From positions 1 through 64,000 of the forward strand of contig JAFARC010000024.1 of assembly GCA_019245755.1 (NCBI GenBank): a stretch of 64,000 nt of DNA. The letters run 5' to 3'. The notes beneath the pieces were generated by a model that saw only the letters and a program-made list of their open reading frames with translations, was not told the origin of the DNA and did not search any database. A program made the position numbers and the translations under genes. The stretch is from Mycobacteriaceae bacterium (GTDB lineage: Bacteria; Actinomycetota; Actinomycetes; Mycobacteriales; Mycobacteriaceae). Positions 29,899 through 43,864 of this stretch are shown here, one piece after another (the stretch's first letter is position 1; each line of letters opens with the position of its first letter).

Positions 29899-30720
29899 TT
29901 ACTGGCGGGTTGTTTTCGGGCAGGAGGGATGTGTGCCGGCGGTGACCAGGTCGGCCACGGCGCTGCGGGGATCACGGCTGGTCACCAGCCCCTCGCCGAC
30001 GAGCACGGCGTCGGCGCCCGCACCCGCGTAAGCCAGCAGATCGGCAGGACCCCGGATGCCCGATTCCGCAATGCGAATCACATTGGTGGGCAAGCCCGGA
30101 GCGATCCGCGCGAAACAATCGCGATCGACTTTCAACGTCTTCAAGTCGCGCGCATTGACACCGATGACGCCGGCACCGGCCTGCAACGCGCGATCGGCCT
30201 CTGCTTCGGTGTGCACCTCGACCAGGGCCGTCATACCCAACGACTCCGTCCGGTCAAGCATCGAAACCAGCGCGGACTGCTCGAGCGCGGCCACGATCAG
30301 CAGCAGCATGTCCGCGCCGTGCGCGCGGGCCTCGTGAATCTGATAGGGCCGGACGATAAAGTCCTTGCGCAGCAACGGTACCGACACCGCCGCACGGACC
30401 GCATCCAAGTCAGCCAGCGACCCGTTGAACCGCCGCTGCTCGGTCAGCACACTGATGATGCGGGCGCCGCCGCCCTCATAGGCGCGGGCCAGTTTCGCCG
30501 GATCCGAGACAGACGCCATCTCACCGCGGGACGGGCTAGCACGCTTGACCTCGGCGATCACCCCGATGCCGGGTTCGCGCAATGCCGCCATGACGTTTCG
30601 CGGCGGCGGAGCATCACGGGCCGCGGCCTTGACCTCGGCCAACGGCACGACGGCCTCGCGGGCGGCAACGTCGGCACGCACTCCCTCGATGATGGAGTCG
30701 AGCACGGTTGCCGAACTCAT
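29899..30720 (-). CDS. trpC: Indole-3-glycerol phosphate synthase
   Basis: 273 residues, TIM barrel. It closes the ring of carboxyphenylamino-deoxyribulose phosphate to indole-3-glycerol phosphate. Key elements: [13 protein letters not shown] with the catalytic Lys, [28 protein letters not shown] with the second Lys, [10 protein letters not shown], and IAESGIRG. It is the single-function form, with no TrpF domain. TrpF activity in this group comes from PriA (hisA below). The ATG at 30720 has GAAGGAG about 10 nt upstream. Confidence 0.95.
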   Translation of the reverse strand: MSSATVLDSIIEGVRADVAAREAVVPLAEVKAAARDAPPPRNVMAALREPGIGVIAEVKRASPSRGEMASVSDPAKLARAYEGGGARIISVLTEQRRFNGSLADLDAVRAAVSVPLLRKDFIVRPYQIHEARAHGADMLLLIVAALEQSALVSMLDRTESLGMTALVEVHTEAEADRALQAGAGVIGVNARDLKTLKVDRDCFARIAPGLPTNVIRIAESGIRGPADLLAYAGAGADAVLVGEGLVTSRDPRSAVADLVTAGTHPSCPKTTRQ

Positions 30721-30805
30721 CGCGTTGCAGCTCCTTCCTGAAGCTCCCCCGCCGGCACGCGGTCGAACATGACGGAAAGGGTAGCCGTCGTGAGCGTGCC
30801 GCCCG

Positions 30806-31402
30806 TCACCGACCCTCGGTGTCGGAATCCCGGGTCGGGTCGCGGCCCTCGTCGATGGCATCCCACATCATCCGTTCTGACATCGTCCCCCCTGAATCAC
30901 CACGTTCCGCCGCGGCGCGCCGTTCAGCCGGTGACGCGTATCTCGCCGCCCCGGCGGCGCCCTTGACCGCTCGGCGCATCAGCAGGACCGCCGCCGCCAA
31001 CGTCACCAACGCGGCCGCCAGCGTCACGGCCGCACCCGTGTCATCCCGCTCGCTACCCACCAGCGACACCACCGGAATCTGCGCCAGGTCGGCGCCGCGG
31101 ACCGAGACGTCGCGGATGACCCACAGGCTGACGGCCAGGTAGGCCGCGCCGGCGCTGACCGCCGCGACAAGCACCGCCAACACCCGCAACAGCCAGCCGC
31201 GCACCGCCAGCGCGGCGACGGCCGCGGCGAGCAGCAACAGCGCCAACGGGACCAGGGCCGCCGACCACGACGCCCCGGACAGCGTCGTCGTGCGCGGCAG
31301 GCCCAGCCCGTCGAACGACCGCAGCACCACCCACGGCAGCCGCGACGCCACCCACAGCCCCGCCGCGGCGACCACCAGCAGGAGCTGGGCGACGCGGATC
31401 AT
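30806..31402 (-). CDS. Trp operon-associated membrane protein (Rv1610-like)
   Basis: 198 residues. Four hydrophobic helices (about residues 5-20, 50-68, 72-95 and 122-142) and a long hydrophilic C-terminal tail starting with [20 protein letters not shown]. Length and position match the trp-operon membrane protein family found between trpE and trpC in actinobacteria (TIGR02234 type). Function is unknown. A phrase near the N-terminus, [10 protein letters not shown], has the conserved SRxxWV feel of the family. Its ATG overlaps the trpE stop (ATGA), so it is part of the same translation chain. Confidence 0.85.
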   Translation of the reverse strand: MIRVAQLLLVVAAAGLWVASRLPWVVLRSFDGLGLPRTTTLSGASWSAALVPLALLLLAAAVAALAVRGWLLRVLAVLVAAVSAGAAYLAVSLWVIRDVSVRGADLAQIPVVSLVGSERDDTGAAVTLAAALVTLAAAVLLMRRAVKGAAGAARYASPAERRAAAERGDSGGTMSERMMWDAIDEGRDPTRDSDTEGR

Positions 31403-32952
31403 CGCGCCGGCGCGGTCAAAGTTTCGGCGGCGGCGATGGCGTTGAGTACGGCTTTCGCCTTGTTGGCGGCCTCGGTGTATTCGTAGGGGCCGTTGGAATC
31501 GGCGACCACACCGCCGCCGGCCTGCACGTATGCGGTGCCGTCGCGCATCAGCGCGGTGCGGATCGCGATCGCGAAGTCGGCGTTACCCGCAAAGTCGAGG
31601 TAGCCGACGACGCCGCCGTACAGGCCGCGACGCGTCTTCTCGACCTCTTCGATCAGCTCCATCGCACGCACCTTCGGAGCACCCGACAACGTGCCGGCCG
31701 GGAAACATGCGGTGACGGCATCCAGCGCCGTGCGGCCGTCGGCGAGTTGACCGGTGACCGTCGACACCAGGTGCATGACGTGGCTGTAACGCTCGATGTG
31801 GCTGTAGTCATCGACGCGGACGGTGCCCGGCCGGCAGACCCGGCCCAGATCGTTGCGGCCGAGGTCCACCAGCATCAGGTGCTCGGCGCGCTCCTTGTCG
31901 TCGGCGAGCAGTTCCTTCTCCAGCAGGACGTCCTCCTCCTCGGTCTCCCCGCGCCAGCGGGTCCCGGCGATCGGGTGTGTGGTCGCACACCCGTCCTTCA
32001 CCGTGACCAGCGCCTCGGGGCTGGAACCGACGATCGAGAAGTCAACCTGGCCCTGGTCGTTTGGCACGTGCAGCAAATACATATACGGGCTCGGGTTGGA
32101 CAGTCGCAACATCCGGTACACGTCGATCGGATCGGCGTCGGTATCCATCTCGAACCGCTGCGACGGCACGACCTGGAAGGCCTCCCCGGCCTCGATGTCG
32201 GCGACCAGCTTCTCCACGATCGCCCCGTACTCCTCGATGGTGCGCTGAAAGCGGTGCAACGGCGCGGGCCGGTCGAAGATCGCGACCGTCGACGGCAGCG
32301 GCTGCCCAAGCGCCTCGGTCATCACATCGAGTCGGGCCACCGCGTCGTCGTACGCCCAGTCCACACGCTCGTCGGTGCCGTTCCAGTTCACCGCGTTGGC
32401 GATCAGTGTGATCGTGCCCTCGTGGTGGTCAACGGCCGCGACGTCGGTGGCAAGCAACAGCACCATGTCCGGCAGCTTCAGGTCGTCGACGGCACGTTCG
32501 GGCAGCCGCTCCAGGCGCCGGACCATATCGTAGGCGAAAAAGCCGACCAACCCGCCCGACAGCGGCGGCAGGCCGGGCACCGCCACGCTGGCCAGCAGGT
32601 CCATCGTCGCCCGCAGCGCCTGCAACGGATCGCCGCCGCGGGGCGCATCCTGTGGTGTCACGCCGAGCCACGCCGCCTCGCCGTTGCGCACGGTCAGCGC
32701 CGACGGGGCACCCGCTCCGATGAACGACCACCGCGACCATGACCTGCCGTTCTCGGCGGACTCCAGCAGGAACGTGCCCGGGCGGTTGGCGGCCAACTTG
32801 CGGTAGGCCGACAGCGGCGTCTCACTGTCGGCGAGGACCTTGCGGGTGACGGGCACGAACCGGTGCTCGGCGGCCAGCGCGCGGAACTCCTCGCGGCTGG
32901 TCGTGATGGCGAGATCAGCGGTCGAGGGCACCTGTTCATCTTCCCATCTCAT
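31399..32952 (-). CDS. trpE: Anthranilate synthase component I
   Basis: 517 residues. It makes anthranilate from chorismate with the TrpG amidotransferase, which is not in this window. Landmarks: the Trp-feedback element LLES around residue 60; the chorismate-binding core [37 protein letters not shown], and [21 protein letters not shown]. The ATG at 32952 is chosen because it forms an ATGA junction with a 10-codon upstream ORF. An in-frame ATG at 32958 and a GTG at 32931 are alternatives. It starts the trpE-membrane protein-trpC-trpB-trpA-lgt series. Confidence 0.95.
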   Translation of the reverse strand: MRWEDEQVPSTADLAITTSREEFRALAAEHRFVPVTRKVLADSETPLSAYRKLAANRPGTFLLESAENGRSWSRWSFIGAGAPSALTVRNGEAAWLGVTPQDAPRGGDPLQALRATMDLLASVAVPGLPPLSGGLVGFFAYDMVRRLERLPERAVDDLKLPDMVLLLATDVAAVDHHEGTITLIANAVNWNGTDERVDWAYDDAVARLDVMTEALGQPLPSTVAIFDRPAPLHRFQRTIEEYGAIVEKLVADIEAGEAFQVVPSQRFEMDTDADPIDVYRMLRLSNPSPYMYLLHVPNDQGQVDFSIVGSSPEALVTVKDGCATTHPIAGTRWRGETEEEDVLLEKELLADDKERAEHLMLVDLGRNDLGRVCRPGTVRVDDYSHIERYSHVMHLVSTVTGQLADGRTALDAVTACFPAGTLSGAPKVRAMELIEEVEKTRRGLYGGVVGYLDFAGNADFAIAIRTALMRDGTAYVQAGGGVVADSNGPYEYTEAANKAKAVLNAIAAAETLTAPAR

Positions 32953-32972
32953 TCCCATCTCATTCCCATCTC
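32940..32972 (-). repeat. Three 11-bp tandem units at the trpE start
   Basis: GAGATGGGAAT (minus strand) is repeated two full times plus a third copy with one change. As 11 is not a multiple of three, each copy shifts the frame, which gives several overlapping ATG and TGA codons around the trpE start. Confidence 0.85.
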
Positions 32973-32981
32973 ATGTTTCAT
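32949..32981 (-). CDS. Putative trpE leader peptide (10 codons, one Trp)
   Basis: The frame ATG at 32981 reads [10 protein letters not shown] and stops at TGA 32951-32949, overlapping the trpE ATG at 32952 as ATGA. The Trp codon is the ninth. A TACGCT -10 element 16 nt upstream would place the transcript start about 10 nt before this ATG. A Trp-containing upstream ORF coupled to trpE could sense charged tRNA-Trp, but a single Trp codon and no visible attenuator hairpin make this only a hypothesis. Confidence 0.4.
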   Translation of the reverse strand: MKHEMGMRWE

Positions 32982-32996
32982 CGCCTGGAGCGCGCG

Positions 32997-33003
32997 TAGC
33001 GTA
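32997..33003. promoter_or_regulatory. Overlapping back-to-back -10 elements of bcpB and trpE
   Basis: TAGCGT at 32997-33002 on the plus strand (8 nt before the bcpB ATG) and TACGCT at 33003-32998 on the minus strand (towards trpE) both fit TAnnnT and overlap almost completely. Only one polymerase could occupy the site at once. -35 regions are weak on both sides. Confidence 0.4.
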
Positions 33004-33010
33004 GTGCGGC

Positions 33011-33475
33011 ATGAAACGCGGTGACCTCGTCGACGAATTCGTCCTGCCCGACCAGAGCGGCAAGCCGCGTGAGTTCAGCGAATTCCTGGCCGACGGGCCA
33101 GTGGTGCTGTTCTTCTATCCGGCGGCGGGGACCCCAGGATGCACCCGAGAGGCGTGCCACTTCCGGGACCTGTCGAAGGAATTCTCCGACGTCGGCGCGT
33201 CCCGGGTCGGAATCAGCCGCGACCCGGTGAACAAGCAGGCCAAATTCGCCGAGGCCCACGGATTCGACTTCCCGGTGTTGTCGGACGCCGACGGCACCGT
33301 CGCCGCGGAGTTCGGGGTCAAGCGCGGGCTGCTCGCCAAGTTCATGCCGGTCCAGCGCAAGACCTTCGTCGTCGATACCGACCGCAAGGTCCTCGAGGTG
33401 ATCGGCAGCGAGGTCAACATGAACGTGCACGCCGACAAGGCGTTGGAGGTGCTGCGGGCGCGGCAGTCCGCCTAG
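33011..33475 (+). CDS. bcpB: Peroxiredoxin, BCP/PrxQ family
   Basis: 154 residues, a thioredoxin-fold thiol peroxidase. The peroxidatic cysteine is in GTPGCTREACHF, and a second Cys five residues later is the resolving cysteine of the 2-Cys PrxQ type. FPVLSDADG and the conserved Arg region are present. It reduces hydroperoxides in the cytosol using a thioredoxin-like donor. It corresponds to Rv1608c, which is divergent from trpE in M. tuberculosis too. The start is likely leaderless (see the -10 element). The chaA gene that lies between bcpB and hisI in M. tuberculosis is absent here. Confidence 0.92.
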   Translation: MKRGDLVDEFVLPDQSGKPREFSEFLADGPVVLFFYPAAGTPGCTREACHFRDLSKEFSDVGASRVGISRDPVNKQAKFAEAHGFDFPVLSDADGTVAAEFGVKRGLLAKFMPVQRKTFVVDTDRKVLEVIGSEVNMNVHADKALEVLRARQSA

Positions 33476-33511
33476 CGGCCCTGACAACACCGTGTCGGTG
33501 ATCACCCGCGG

Positions 33512-33862
33512 CTAATCGTCGTCCAGCAGCACCTCGGCGTCGAAGCAGCTGTGGTCGCCGGTGTGGCATGCGCCGCCGACCTGATCGACCTCGAGCAGCA
33601 CGGTGTCGCCGTCGCAGTCCAGCCGCACCGAGTGCACGCGCTGGGTGTGACCGGACGTCGCGCCCTTGACCCACTGCTGTTGCCGGGAGCGCGAGTAATA
33701 CGTCGCCTCGCGGGTGGTCAGGGTGCGGGCCAGCGCGTCGTCATCCATCCAGGCCACCATCAGCACTTTTCCCGTGCCGCGTTCCTGCGCGACAGCGGTG
33801 ATCAGGCCGTCGGCATCGCGTTTGAGGCGCGAAGCGATCCGGGCGTCCAGCGCAGCAGTCAT
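33512..33862 (-). CDS. hisI: Phosphoribosyl-AMP cyclohydrolase
   Basis: 116 residues, the single-domain HisI without the HisE part. It opens the adenine ring of PR-AMP, the third step of histidine synthesis. Zn and Mg ligands are in [27 protein letters not shown] (aspartates and cysteines) and [10 protein letters not shown]. The ATG overlaps the stop of hisF by 4 bp; the longer open frame is within hisF. It is the last gene of the his operon and converges with bcpB, 36 bp away. Confidence 0.95.
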   Translation of the reverse strand: MTAALDARIASRLKRDADGLITAVAQERGTGKVLMVAWMDDDALARTLTTREATYYSRSRQQQWVKGATSGHTQRVHSVRLDCDGDTVLLEVDQVGGACHTGDHSCFDAEVLLDDD

Positions 33863-34644
33863 CGCACGACGATCCCTTCTGCCGCCATCGCCGCCTTGAC
33901 CTGGGTAATGGTCAGCTCCCGGAAGTGGAACACGCTGGCGGCGAGCACGGCGTCGGCGCCTGCAACAACAGCGGACGTGAAATGTTGCACCGCGCCAGCG
34001 CCGCCGCTGGCTATCACCGGCACCGTCACCGCCGCGCGCACCGCCCGCAGCATCGGCAGGTCGAACCCGGCCTTGGTGCCGTCGAAGTCCATGGAGTTCA
34101 GCAGGATCTCGCCGACGCCGAGCTCGGCGCCGCGCACGGCCCACTCCACCGCGTCGATGCCGGTGCCGCGCCGGCCTCCGTGCGTGGTGACCTCCCAGCC
34201 CGAGAGCGTCGGCCGCGACCCCCGGGGAACAGTGCGGGCGTCGACCGACAGCACGATGCACTGCGAGCCGAACCGGCGGGCCAGATCGGCAAGTAGCTCC
34301 GGGCGCGCGATCGCGGCGGTGTTGATCGACACCTTGTCGGCTCCAGCCCGCAGCAGCATGTCCACATCGTCAACCGACCGCACGCCGCCGCCGACCGTCA
34401 GCGGGATGAACACCTGCTCGGCGGTGCGCCGCACCACGTCGAGCATCGTTGCGCGACCGGAAGACGACGCGGTGACGTCGAGAAACGTCAGCTCGTCGGC
34501 GCCCTCGGCGTCATACGCGGCGGCCAATTGCACCGGGTCACCGGCGTCGCGCAGGTTCGCGAAATTGACGCCTTTGACCACCCGGCCGTCATCGACGTCC
34601 AGGCAGGGGATCACCCGGACCGCAACGTCGGTTCTCGCGGCCAT
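33859..34644 (-). CDS. hisF: Imidazole glycerol phosphate synthase, cyclase subunit
   Basis: 261 residues. With HisH it converts PRFAR and ammonia to IGP and AICAR. The (beta-alpha)8 barrel shows both phosphate sites and the catalytic aspartates in [19 protein letters not shown] and [41 protein letters not shown] is typical. The ATG shares one base with the stop of the upstream impA gene (TGATG), and the hisF stop overlaps hisI. Confidence 0.95.
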   Translation of the reverse strand: MAARTDVAVRVIPCLDVDDGRVVKGVNFANLRDAGDPVQLAAAYDAEGADELTFLDVTASSSGRATMLDVVRRTAEQVFIPLTVGGGVRSVDDVDMLLRAGADKVSINTAAIARPELLADLARRFGSQCIVLSVDARTVPRGSRPTLSGWEVTTHGGRRGTGIDAVEWAVRGAELGVGEILLNSMDFDGTKAGFDLPMLRAVRAAVTVPVIASGGAGAVQHFTSAVVAGADAVLAASVFHFRELTITQVKAAMAAEGIVVR

Positions 34645-35456
34645 CAGTACGACTCCGGTGCGCCGACTTCGTTGAGGATCTCCAGGATCTGGCCGTGGCA
34701 GCCCGGGCCGCCCGCGAGCGCCGAACGGGCCGACGGTGTCCAGTCCCGTCCGGTCAAATCGGTCACGATGCCGCCGGCGGCTCGCACCAGTGCCACCCCG
34801 GCGGCGTGATCCCAGATGTGGTCGCCGAAACTGATCGCACCGCCGAGCATTCCGGCGGCGGTGTACGCAAGGTCTACGCCGGTGGCGCCGTGGATGCGGA
34901 CCCGTGACGACACCCGGCTGAGGTGTTCGACCACCGCGAGCCGGTATCGGCCGGGAAACCGGCCGCGCCAGTCCACGTTGAACGTGCCGACCCCCACGAT
35001 CGCGTCGACGAGGTCAGCGGATTCCAGCGGTTGCTGCTCGGCACCGTTGCAGCGCAGCGGGCCGCCCACCACCGCGGTGAAGCGCTCCCCGGTGAACGGC
35101 AGCCACGTCAAGCCCGCGACCGGCTCGCCGTCGCGGATCAGGCCCAGCAGGATGCCGGCCAGCGGCAGGCCCGCAGCGTAGTTGAACGTGCCGTCGATCG
35201 GGTCGAGCACCCAGACCAGCGGCGACTCGAGGTCGGCGCCGCCGAACTCCTCGCCGTGCACCTCGATTCCGGTGGCCGAAACGAGCGCCTCGGCCACCTG
35301 CCGCTCGATCGCAAGGTCGATCTCGGTGGCGAAGTCGTTGCCTTTCTTGCGCACCGCAGAACCCGCGCCGCGGCCCTGGACGAACCGCTCGGCGGCCTCG
35401 TCGAGGATCACGGCCGCCTCGGCAACCAGCGCGTCCAGGTCAGCGGTGTCAGACAT
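34644..35456 (-). CDS. impA: Inositol monophosphatase family protein in the his operon
   Basis: 270 residues. Metal-binding motifs of the Li-sensitive phosphatase family are intact: EFGG for the first Glu, [15 protein letters not shown], and [18 protein letters not shown]. Members act on inositol-1-phosphate, NADP or histidinol phosphate. Its position between hisA and hisF, with coupling to hisF, makes a histidinol-phosphatase role tempting. In M. tuberculosis the assigned histidinol phosphatase is encoded elsewhere, so impA is kept as the name. It corresponds to Rv1604. Confidence 0.88.
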   Translation of the reverse strand: MSDTADLDALVAEAAVILDEAAERFVQGRGAGSAVRKKGNDFATEIDLAIERQVAEALVSATGIEVHGEEFGGADLESPLVWVLDPIDGTFNYAAGLPLAGILLGLIRDGEPVAGLTWLPFTGERFTAVVGGPLRCNGAEQQPLESADLVDAIVGVGTFNVDWRGRFPGRYRLAVVEHLSRVSSRVRIHGATGVDLAYTAAGMLGGAISFGDHIWDHAAGVALVRAAGGIVTDLTGRDWTPSARSALAGGPGCHGQILEILNEVGAPESY

Positions 35457-35465
35457 GGTGCGGAC

Positions 35466-36209
35466 CTACTGCTTGACCGCCGCAAGCGCCTGCGGCAGCG
35501 TGAATCGCCCGGCGTAGAGGGCTTTTCCGACGATCGCGCCCTCGACGCCGATCCGCGTCAGCAGGGCGATCGCGCGCAGGTCATCGAGGCTGGACACGCC
35601 GCCGGAGGCGATCACCGGTGCGCCGGTGCGCTCGGCGACGCCGGACAGCAGGTCAAGGTTGGGACCGGTCAACGTGCCGTCCTTGGTCACGTCGGTGACG
35701 ACGAACCGCGAACAGCCCTGACTGTCAAGGCGGTCAAGCACGTACCACAGGTCACCACCATCGGTCTTCCAGCCGCGCCCGCGCAGCCGGTGGTTGCCGT
35801 CGACGACCTGCACGTCGAGCCCGACCGCGATTTTGTCGCCGTGCTCGGCGATCACCTGGGCGCACCAGTCGGGGTTCTCCAGCGCCGCCGTGCCGAGATT
35901 TACCCGAGTGCAGCCGGTGGCCAGCGCCGCCTTCAGCGACTCGTCGTCGCGGATGCCGCCGGACAGTTCGACGTTGACGTCCAGGCGGCCGATCACCTCG
36001 GCCAGAAGGTCGCGGTTGGAGCCGCGCCCGAACGCCGCGTCGAGGTCCACCAGGTGGATCCACTCGGCGCCGTCGTGCTGCCAGCCCAGCGCGGCGTCCA
36101 CGGCTGAGCCGTATTCGGTTTCGCTGCCGGCCTGGCCCTGCACCAGGCGCACGGCACGGCCGTCGACCACGTCAACCGCAGGCAGCAGGATAAGGGGCAC
36201 GTTGGACAA
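35466..36209 (-). CDS. priA: Bifunctional HisA/TrpF phosphoribosyl isomerase (PriA)
   Basis: 247 residues, TIM barrel. In actinobacteria this enzyme isomerises both ProFAR (histidine path) and PRA (tryptophan path), replacing TrpF. No trpF lies in the window, as expected. Landmarks: [21 protein letters not shown] with the first catalytic Asp, [28 protein letters not shown] with the second, and IASGGVSSL. The assigned start is a TTG at 36209, one base after the hisH stop; a GTG at 36200 is an alternative. It links the his operon with the trp cluster about 3 kb away. Confidence 0.95.
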   Translation of the reverse strand: MSNVPLILLPAVDVVDGRAVRLVQGQAGSETEYGSAVDAALGWQHDGAEWIHLVDLDAAFGRGSNRDLLAEVIGRLDVNVELSGGIRDDESLKAALATGCTRVNLGTAALENPDWCAQVIAEHGDKIAVGLDVQVVDGNHRLRGRGWKTDGGDLWYVLDRLDSQGCSRFVVTDVTKDGTLTGPNLDLLSGVAERTGAPVIASGGVSSLDDLRAIALLTRIGVEGAIVGKALYAGRFTLPQALAAVKQ

Positions 36210-36210
36210 C

Positions 36211-36830
36211 CTAGTTCAGTCCCCGCACCCAGTTGCTCAGCAGCGTCGCACCGGCGTCGCCGCTCTTCTCCGGGTGAAACTGGGTGGCCGCCAGTGCCCC
36301 GTCCTCGACGGCGGCCAGGAACGGCACATGGTGGGTGGCCCAGGTCAGGACCGCGTCGCCGGCGCCCTCCCAGCACTGCGCGGCGTAGGAGTGCACGAAG
36401 TAAAAGCGGGTGTCGGGATCCAGTCCGGCGAAAAGCGGGCTGCCCTGGGCCGGCTCGACGACGTTCCAGCCCATGTGGGGGATGACGGGCGCGTTCAACC
36501 GGGTGACGGCGCCGGGCCACTGCCCGCAGCCCGCCGATTCAACGCCGAATTCGACGCCGCGGGCGAACAGGATCTGCATCCCGACGCACACACCGAGCAC
36601 CGGACGGCCATGCGACAGGCGCTCGGCGATGATCTTCTCCCCGCCGATGCCGCGCAGGCCGGTCATGCACGCCTCGAACGCGCCGACCCCGGGCACCACG
36701 AGACCGTCGGCAGCGGCGGCCGCGGCGGGATCGGCGGTGACCTCCACGTCGGCGCCCACCCGCTGCAGCGCCCGCTGGGCCGAGCGGAGATTGCCGGAGC
36801 CGTAGTCCAGGACCACCACGGAGTTCGTTG

Positions 36831-36834
<4 letters not shown>
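36211..36834 (-). CDS. hisH: Imidazole glycerol phosphate synthase, glutaminase subunit
   Basis: 207 residues, class I glutamine amidotransferase. The nucleophile is Cys in [12 protein letters not shown], with the catalytic His and Glu in [13 protein letters not shown]. It supplies ammonia to HisF. GTG start overlapping the hisB stop (GTGA). Confidence 0.95.
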
Positions 36835-39948
<3,114 letters not shown>

Positions 39949-40006
39949 TCTCCCAGAGCCGCACAACTCGATACCGTTGTGCGTCGGTCAACTGAACGGA
40001 GCCGCC

Positions 40007-40429
40007 ATGTCCGCAAAGGATCATCCCAACAATGCCCCCGGCGTGCCGATGGTGTTTTCGCCGCGGCTGGAGCGCCTGCAGATCAAGTACATGAACCCGG
40101 TGATGCTGCGGGTGGCGCGCTACCTGCCGTCGATGGCGGTCGTCAAACACCGCGGTCGCACGTCGGGCAAGGATTACCAGACCGTCGTGAGCGCCTACCG
40201 CAAGGGCAACCTGATGGCGGTTCTGTTGATGCATGGCAAGACGAACTGGGTCAAGAACGTGCTGGCCGCGGGTGAGGCCGACGTCCAGAGGCTCGGCCGC
40301 GACGTGCACATCAGCAACCCGCGGGTGCTGCCGGCCGGCACCGACAGCGCCGACCTGCCGTGGATCGTCCGGCGCGGCGCGCACAGCGTCGGGGTGTTCG
40401 TCGCGGATATCGCCCAGCCCGTCGGGTGA
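40007..40429 (+). CDS. Deazaflavin (F420)-dependent nitroreductase family protein (Rv1598c-like)
   Basis: 140 residues. The fold-defining segments are VKHRGRTSGKDYQTVVSAYRKGNLMAVLL and NWVKNVLAAGEADVQRLGRDV, matching the split beta-barrel of the DUF385/Ddn family. Enzymes of this type use reduced coenzyme F420, a mycobacterial cofactor, though some members bind other ligands. Substrate is unknown. ATG at 40007 chosen as it starts the conserved region. It lies divergent from hisD and convergent with nadC, 22 bp away. Corresponds to Rv1598c. Confidence 0.82.
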   Translation: MSAKDHPNNAPGVPMVFSPRLERLQIKYMNPVMLRVARYLPSMAVVKHRGRTSGKDYQTVVSAYRKGNLMAVLLMHGKTNWVKNVLAAGEADVQRLGRDVHISNPRVLPAGTDSADLPWIVRRGAHSVGVFVADIAQPVG

Positions 40430-40451
40430 CGACGTTCGAAGTGATGGCTGG

Positions 40452-41318
40452 TCAGGTGTCGAGCCCGACGTCGAGCACGTTCACCGAGTGGGTCAGGGCA
40501 CCCACGGCCAGGTAGTCGACGCCGGTCGCGGCGTACGCGCCCGCGGTGTCCAGCGACAGGCCGCCCGACGACTCCAGCTTCACCCACGGCGCCCGCGCGT
40601 CGCGGCGCTGCACCGCGATCTGGGTCTGCCACACCGGGAAGTTGTCCAGCAGCACCAGCGCGGTATCGCCGAGGTCCTCGCCCAGGAGGGCGTCGAGCTG
40701 CTCGAGTGAGTCGACCTCGACCTCGCACGGCAGCTCCGGCGCGACGGCGCGCACCGCCCGCAGCGCCGCGACGACCGAGCCGGCCGCCGCGACGTGGTTG
40801 TCCTTGATCAGCGCGGCATCGCCGAGGCCCATGCGGTGGTTCACCCCGCCGCCGACCCGCACCGCGTACTTCTGCAGCGCCCGCAGCCCCGGCAGCGTCT
40901 TGCGGGTGTCGCGGATCTTGGCCTTCGTACCGTCCACCGCGTCGACCCACCGCGCCGTCGCGCTGGCGATCCCTGACAGGTGGCAGAGCAGGTTCAGCAT
41001 CGTGCGCTCGGCGGTGAGCAAGCCCTGGGTGGGGGCCTGCAGCCGCAGCAGCGGGTCACCGGGCTGCAGCCGGTCGCCGTCGGACACCCGCTCGAGCAGG
41101 CGATAGCCGCCGGGACCGAGCACTTCGTCGAGCGCCAGCAGCGCGACGTCGATGCCGGCGACCACGCCGGGCTCGCGGGTGACCACCGCCGCGATCGCGG
41201 TCGCCTCGGGCGGCACGGTGGCCAGCGTGGTGACGTCGGGGCCGCAGCGCAGGTCCTCGTCGAGGGCGCGGCGGACCACGGCGCGAGCCTCGGTGAGCTC
41301 GTAGGCGCTGAGCCCCAT
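40452..41318 (-). CDS. nadC: Nicotinate-nucleotide pyrophosphorylase (carboxylating)
   Basis: 288 residues. It converts quinolinate and PRPP to nicotinate mononucleotide with loss of CO2. Key segments: [37 protein letters not shown] with active-site Arg and Lys, [14 protein letters not shown], and LESSGGLSL. The ATG at 41318 shares one base with the nadB stop (TGATG); an ATG at 41327 is less likely. Last gene of nadABC. Confidence 0.95.
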   Translation of the reverse strand: MGLSAYELTEARAVVRRALDEDLRCGPDVTTLATVPPEATAIAAVVTREPGVVAGIDVALLALDEVLGPGGYRLLERVSDGDRLQPGDPLLRLQAPTQGLLTAERTMLNLLCHLSGIASATARWVDAVDGTKAKIRDTRKTLPGLRALQKYAVRVGGGVNHRMGLGDAALIKDNHVAAAGSVVAALRAVRAVAPELPCEVEVDSLEQLDALLGEDLGDTALVLLDNFPVWQTQIAVQRRDARAPWVKLESSGGLSLDTAGAYAATGVDYLAVGALTHSVNVLDVGLDT

Positions 41319-42844
41319 CAGCAGCACGCCCAGGCCGCCACCGGCGCGTCGGCGCTACGTGCCTGCGCCGGATCGGGTTGCGGGTAGTCGGCGCGGTGGT
41401 GGCAGCCGCGGGTTTCGGTGCGCGCCAGCGCGGCTGCGGCCACCGCGCGGGCGGTGACCGTCAACGCAACGTCCTCGGCGTCGATGCGGGACGCGGGGCT
41501 GCGCGGCGCGGCGTCGTCGAGTTCGCCGATGAGCCGGTGCAGGCCTTCGCCGGTGCGGACCACCGACGCATACCGGCTCATCGCGTGCTGCAGCCTGCGG
41601 CGCGGAAGGGCCGCGCGGATGACGGGTTCGGGCAGCCGTGCGGTGGTCGCGCCCGCTGCCGCGGCGTGCTCGGCTGCGGCCCGGCCGGCGCGGCCGCCGA
41701 CCACCAGGCCCTCGAGCAGGCTGTTGGAGGCGAGCCGGTTCGCACCGTGCATGCCGGTGCGCGCCACCTCGCCGGCGGCAAACAACCCGGCCAGCGCGGT
41801 GCGTCCGATCACGTCGGTGACCACGCCGCCGCAGCTGTAATGCGCGCCCGGCAGCACGGGGATCGGCTGGCGGGTGGGGTCGATGCCTGCCGTGCGGCAC
41901 GCGGCACTGACGGTCGGGAACCGGTGTTGCAAGCCGACGATGCCGCGTGCGTCGAGGTACACGCACCGATCGCCGGTCTCGGCCAGTCGCGCCTCCACCG
42001 CCGCGGCGACCACGTCGCGAGGGGCCAGATCGCCCATCGGGTGAACCCCCGCTGTCACCGAGCGGCCCTTGGCGTCGACGAGTATCGCGCCTTCGCCGCG
42101 CAACGCCTCGGTGATCAGCGGCCGCCGTCCGTCGGCGTGGCCGTCGAACAGCATCGTCGGATGGAACTGGACGAACTCGATGTCGGCCACCGCCACACCG
42201 GCCCACAGTGCCAGCGCGACACCGTCGCCGGTGGACCCGTCCGGGTTGGTGGTCGCCCGGTAGAGGTGGCCCAGGCCGCCGGTAGCCAGGATGACCGCGG
42301 GTGCGTGCACCACACCGATGCCCTCGTCATTGCGCACCAGCAGTCCGGTCACACCACTGGTGTCGTAAAGCACCTGCAGCGCAACATGATTACGACGAAT
42401 GTCGAGGATGTTCGCGGCGTGGTCGAGCGCGCGCTGCACCTCCGCACCGGTCGCGTCGCCACCCGCGTGGATGATGCGGTGGCGGGAGTGCCCGCCCTCG
42501 CGGGTGAGCGCCCAGCGGCCCGGCGCCGACTCGTCGAACCGGGCGCCGTCACCGACGAGCTCGGCCACCGCCGCATAGCCCTCGGCGACGATCGAGCGGA
42601 CGGCGTCGGGGTCGCAGAGCCCGCCGCCCGCCGCGACCGTGTCGGCGACGTGGGCGTCCACCGAGTCGTCGGTGGCCGGCAACACCACGGCGATGCCGCC
42701 CTGCGCGTAGTGGGTGGCGGTCTTGCCGGCCTTGCTGAGCACCATGACCGAGCTACCCCGCCGATGCGCGGCAAGCGCGGCGGCAAGACCGGCAACCCCG
42801 GTGCCGATCACGACGACGTCGGCCCTGCTGTCCCACGCCGTCAT
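41318..42844 (-). CDS. nadB: L-aspartate oxidase
   Basis: 508 residues. FAD-dependent oxidation of aspartate to iminoaspartate for quinolinate synthesis. FAD-binding [16 protein letters not shown] near the N-terminus, [30 protein letters not shown], the capping-domain Arg in [14 protein letters not shown], and [22 protein letters not shown] near the C-terminus are all seen. ATG overlaps the nadA stop (ATGA). The C-terminal end, about 70 residues after the FAD site, is the usual helical tail but slightly rich in Ala. Confidence 0.95.
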   Translation of the reverse strand: MTAWDSRADVVVIGTGVAGLAAALAAHRRGSSVMVLSKAGKTATHYAQGGIAVVLPATDDSVDAHVADTVAAGGGLCDPDAVRSIVAEGYAAVAELVGDGARFDESAPGRWALTREGGHSRHRIIHAGGDATGAEVQRALDHAANILDIRRNHVALQVLYDTSGVTGLLVRNDEGIGVVHAPAVILATGGLGHLYRATTNPDGSTGDGVALALWAGVAVADIEFVQFHPTMLFDGHADGRRPLITEALRGEGAILVDAKGRSVTAGVHPMGDLAPRDVVAAAVEARLAETGDRCVYLDARGIVGLQHRFPTVSAACRTAGIDPTRQPIPVLPGAHYSCGGVVTDVIGRTALAGLFAAGEVARTGMHGANRLASNSLLEGLVVGGRAGRAAAEHAAAAGATTARLPEPVIRAALPRRRLQHAMSRYASVVRTGEGLHRLIGELDDAAPRSPASRIDAEDVALTVTARAVAAAALARTETRGCHHRADYPQPDPAQARSADAPVAAWACC

Positions 42845-43842
42845 TCGCCGCCGCCGGGTTGGCCGATCTCGATCATCCGCTGCACGCTGCGCCGGGCCAG
42901 TCGAGCGGTGTGGAGGTCGACGTCGACCTCGTCGGTGCCGTCGATCAGGCAGCGCAGCAGCGCGGCGGGCGTGATCATCTTCATGTACTTGCATGACGCG
43001 CGGTCGTTGACCGCACGGAAGTCGACCTGCGGTGCGGCCCTTCGCAACTGGTGCAGCATGCCGATCTCGGTGGCCACCAGCACCTCGCGCGCGCGGGTGG
43101 CGCGGGCGGCGTCGAGCATGCCCCCGGTCGACAGGATCTTCACCCGGTCGGCGGGCACGGCCCCCGCGCCGGCCAGGTACAGCGCCGAAGTCGCGCAACC
43201 GCATTCGGGATGCACGTACAGCTCGGCATCGGGGTGCCTGCGGGCCTGCCCGGCCAGTTCGTCGCCGTTGATACCGGCGTGCACGTGGCACTCGCCCGCC
43301 CAGACGTGCATGTTCGTCCTGCCGGTCACCCGGCGGACGTGCGCGCCGAGGAACTGGTCGGGCAGGAACAGCACCTCGCGGTCGGGGTCGATCGAGGACA
43401 CCACCTCGACCGCGTTGGCGGACGTGCAGCAGATGTCGGTGAGGGCCTTGACCGCGGCGGTCGTATTGACGTAGGAAACCACCACCGCGTCGGGATATTC
43501 GGCCTTCCAGGCGCGCAGTTCGTCGGCCGTGATCGACTCGGCCAGCGAGCAGCCGGCCCGCTGGTCGGGAATCAGCACGGTCTTGTGCGGGCTGAGGATC
43601 TTGGCGGTCTCGGCCATGAAGTGGACACCGCAGAAGACGATGGTGTTTTCCGGCGCGTCGGCCGCGACGCGGGACAGCGCCAGCGAATCCCCGACGTGAT
43701 CGGCGACATCCTGGATGGCCGGCAGCTGGTAGTTGTGAGCGAGCAGCGTGGCACCACGCAGCGTGGCCAGCCGGCGCACCTCGGCGGCCCATTCGGCGGT
43801 CGGCTCGACCCCGAGTTCGTCAACCCGGTCAACGACCGTCAT
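42841..43842 (-). CDS. nadA: Quinolinate synthase
   Basis: 333 residues. It condenses iminoaspartate and dihydroxyacetone phosphate to quinolinate using a [4Fe-4S] cluster. The three cluster cysteines are in [19 protein letters not shown] and ASCKYMKMI. The N-terminal [18 protein letters not shown] holds substrate contacts. ATG at 43842 preceded by GAGGAGG. It is divergent from nrtR and shares the operator-promoter region. Confidence 0.95.
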   Translation of the reverse strand: MTVVDRVDELGVEPTAEWAAEVRRLATLRGATLLAHNYQLPAIQDVADHVGDSLALSRVAADAPENTIVFCGVHFMAETAKILSPHKTVLIPDQRAGCSLAESITADELRAWKAEYPDAVVVSYVNTTAAVKALTDICCTSANAVEVVSSIDPDREVLFLPDQFLGAHVRRVTGRTNMHVWAGECHVHAGINGDELAGQARRHPDAELYVHPECGCATSALYLAGAGAVPADRVKILSTGGMLDAARATRAREVLVATEIGMLHQLRRAAPQVDFRAVNDRASCKYMKMITPAALLRCLIDGTDEVDVDLHTARLARRSVQRMIEIGQPGGGE

Positions 43843-43864
43843 GGCCGCCTCCTCACGTCGCCGG

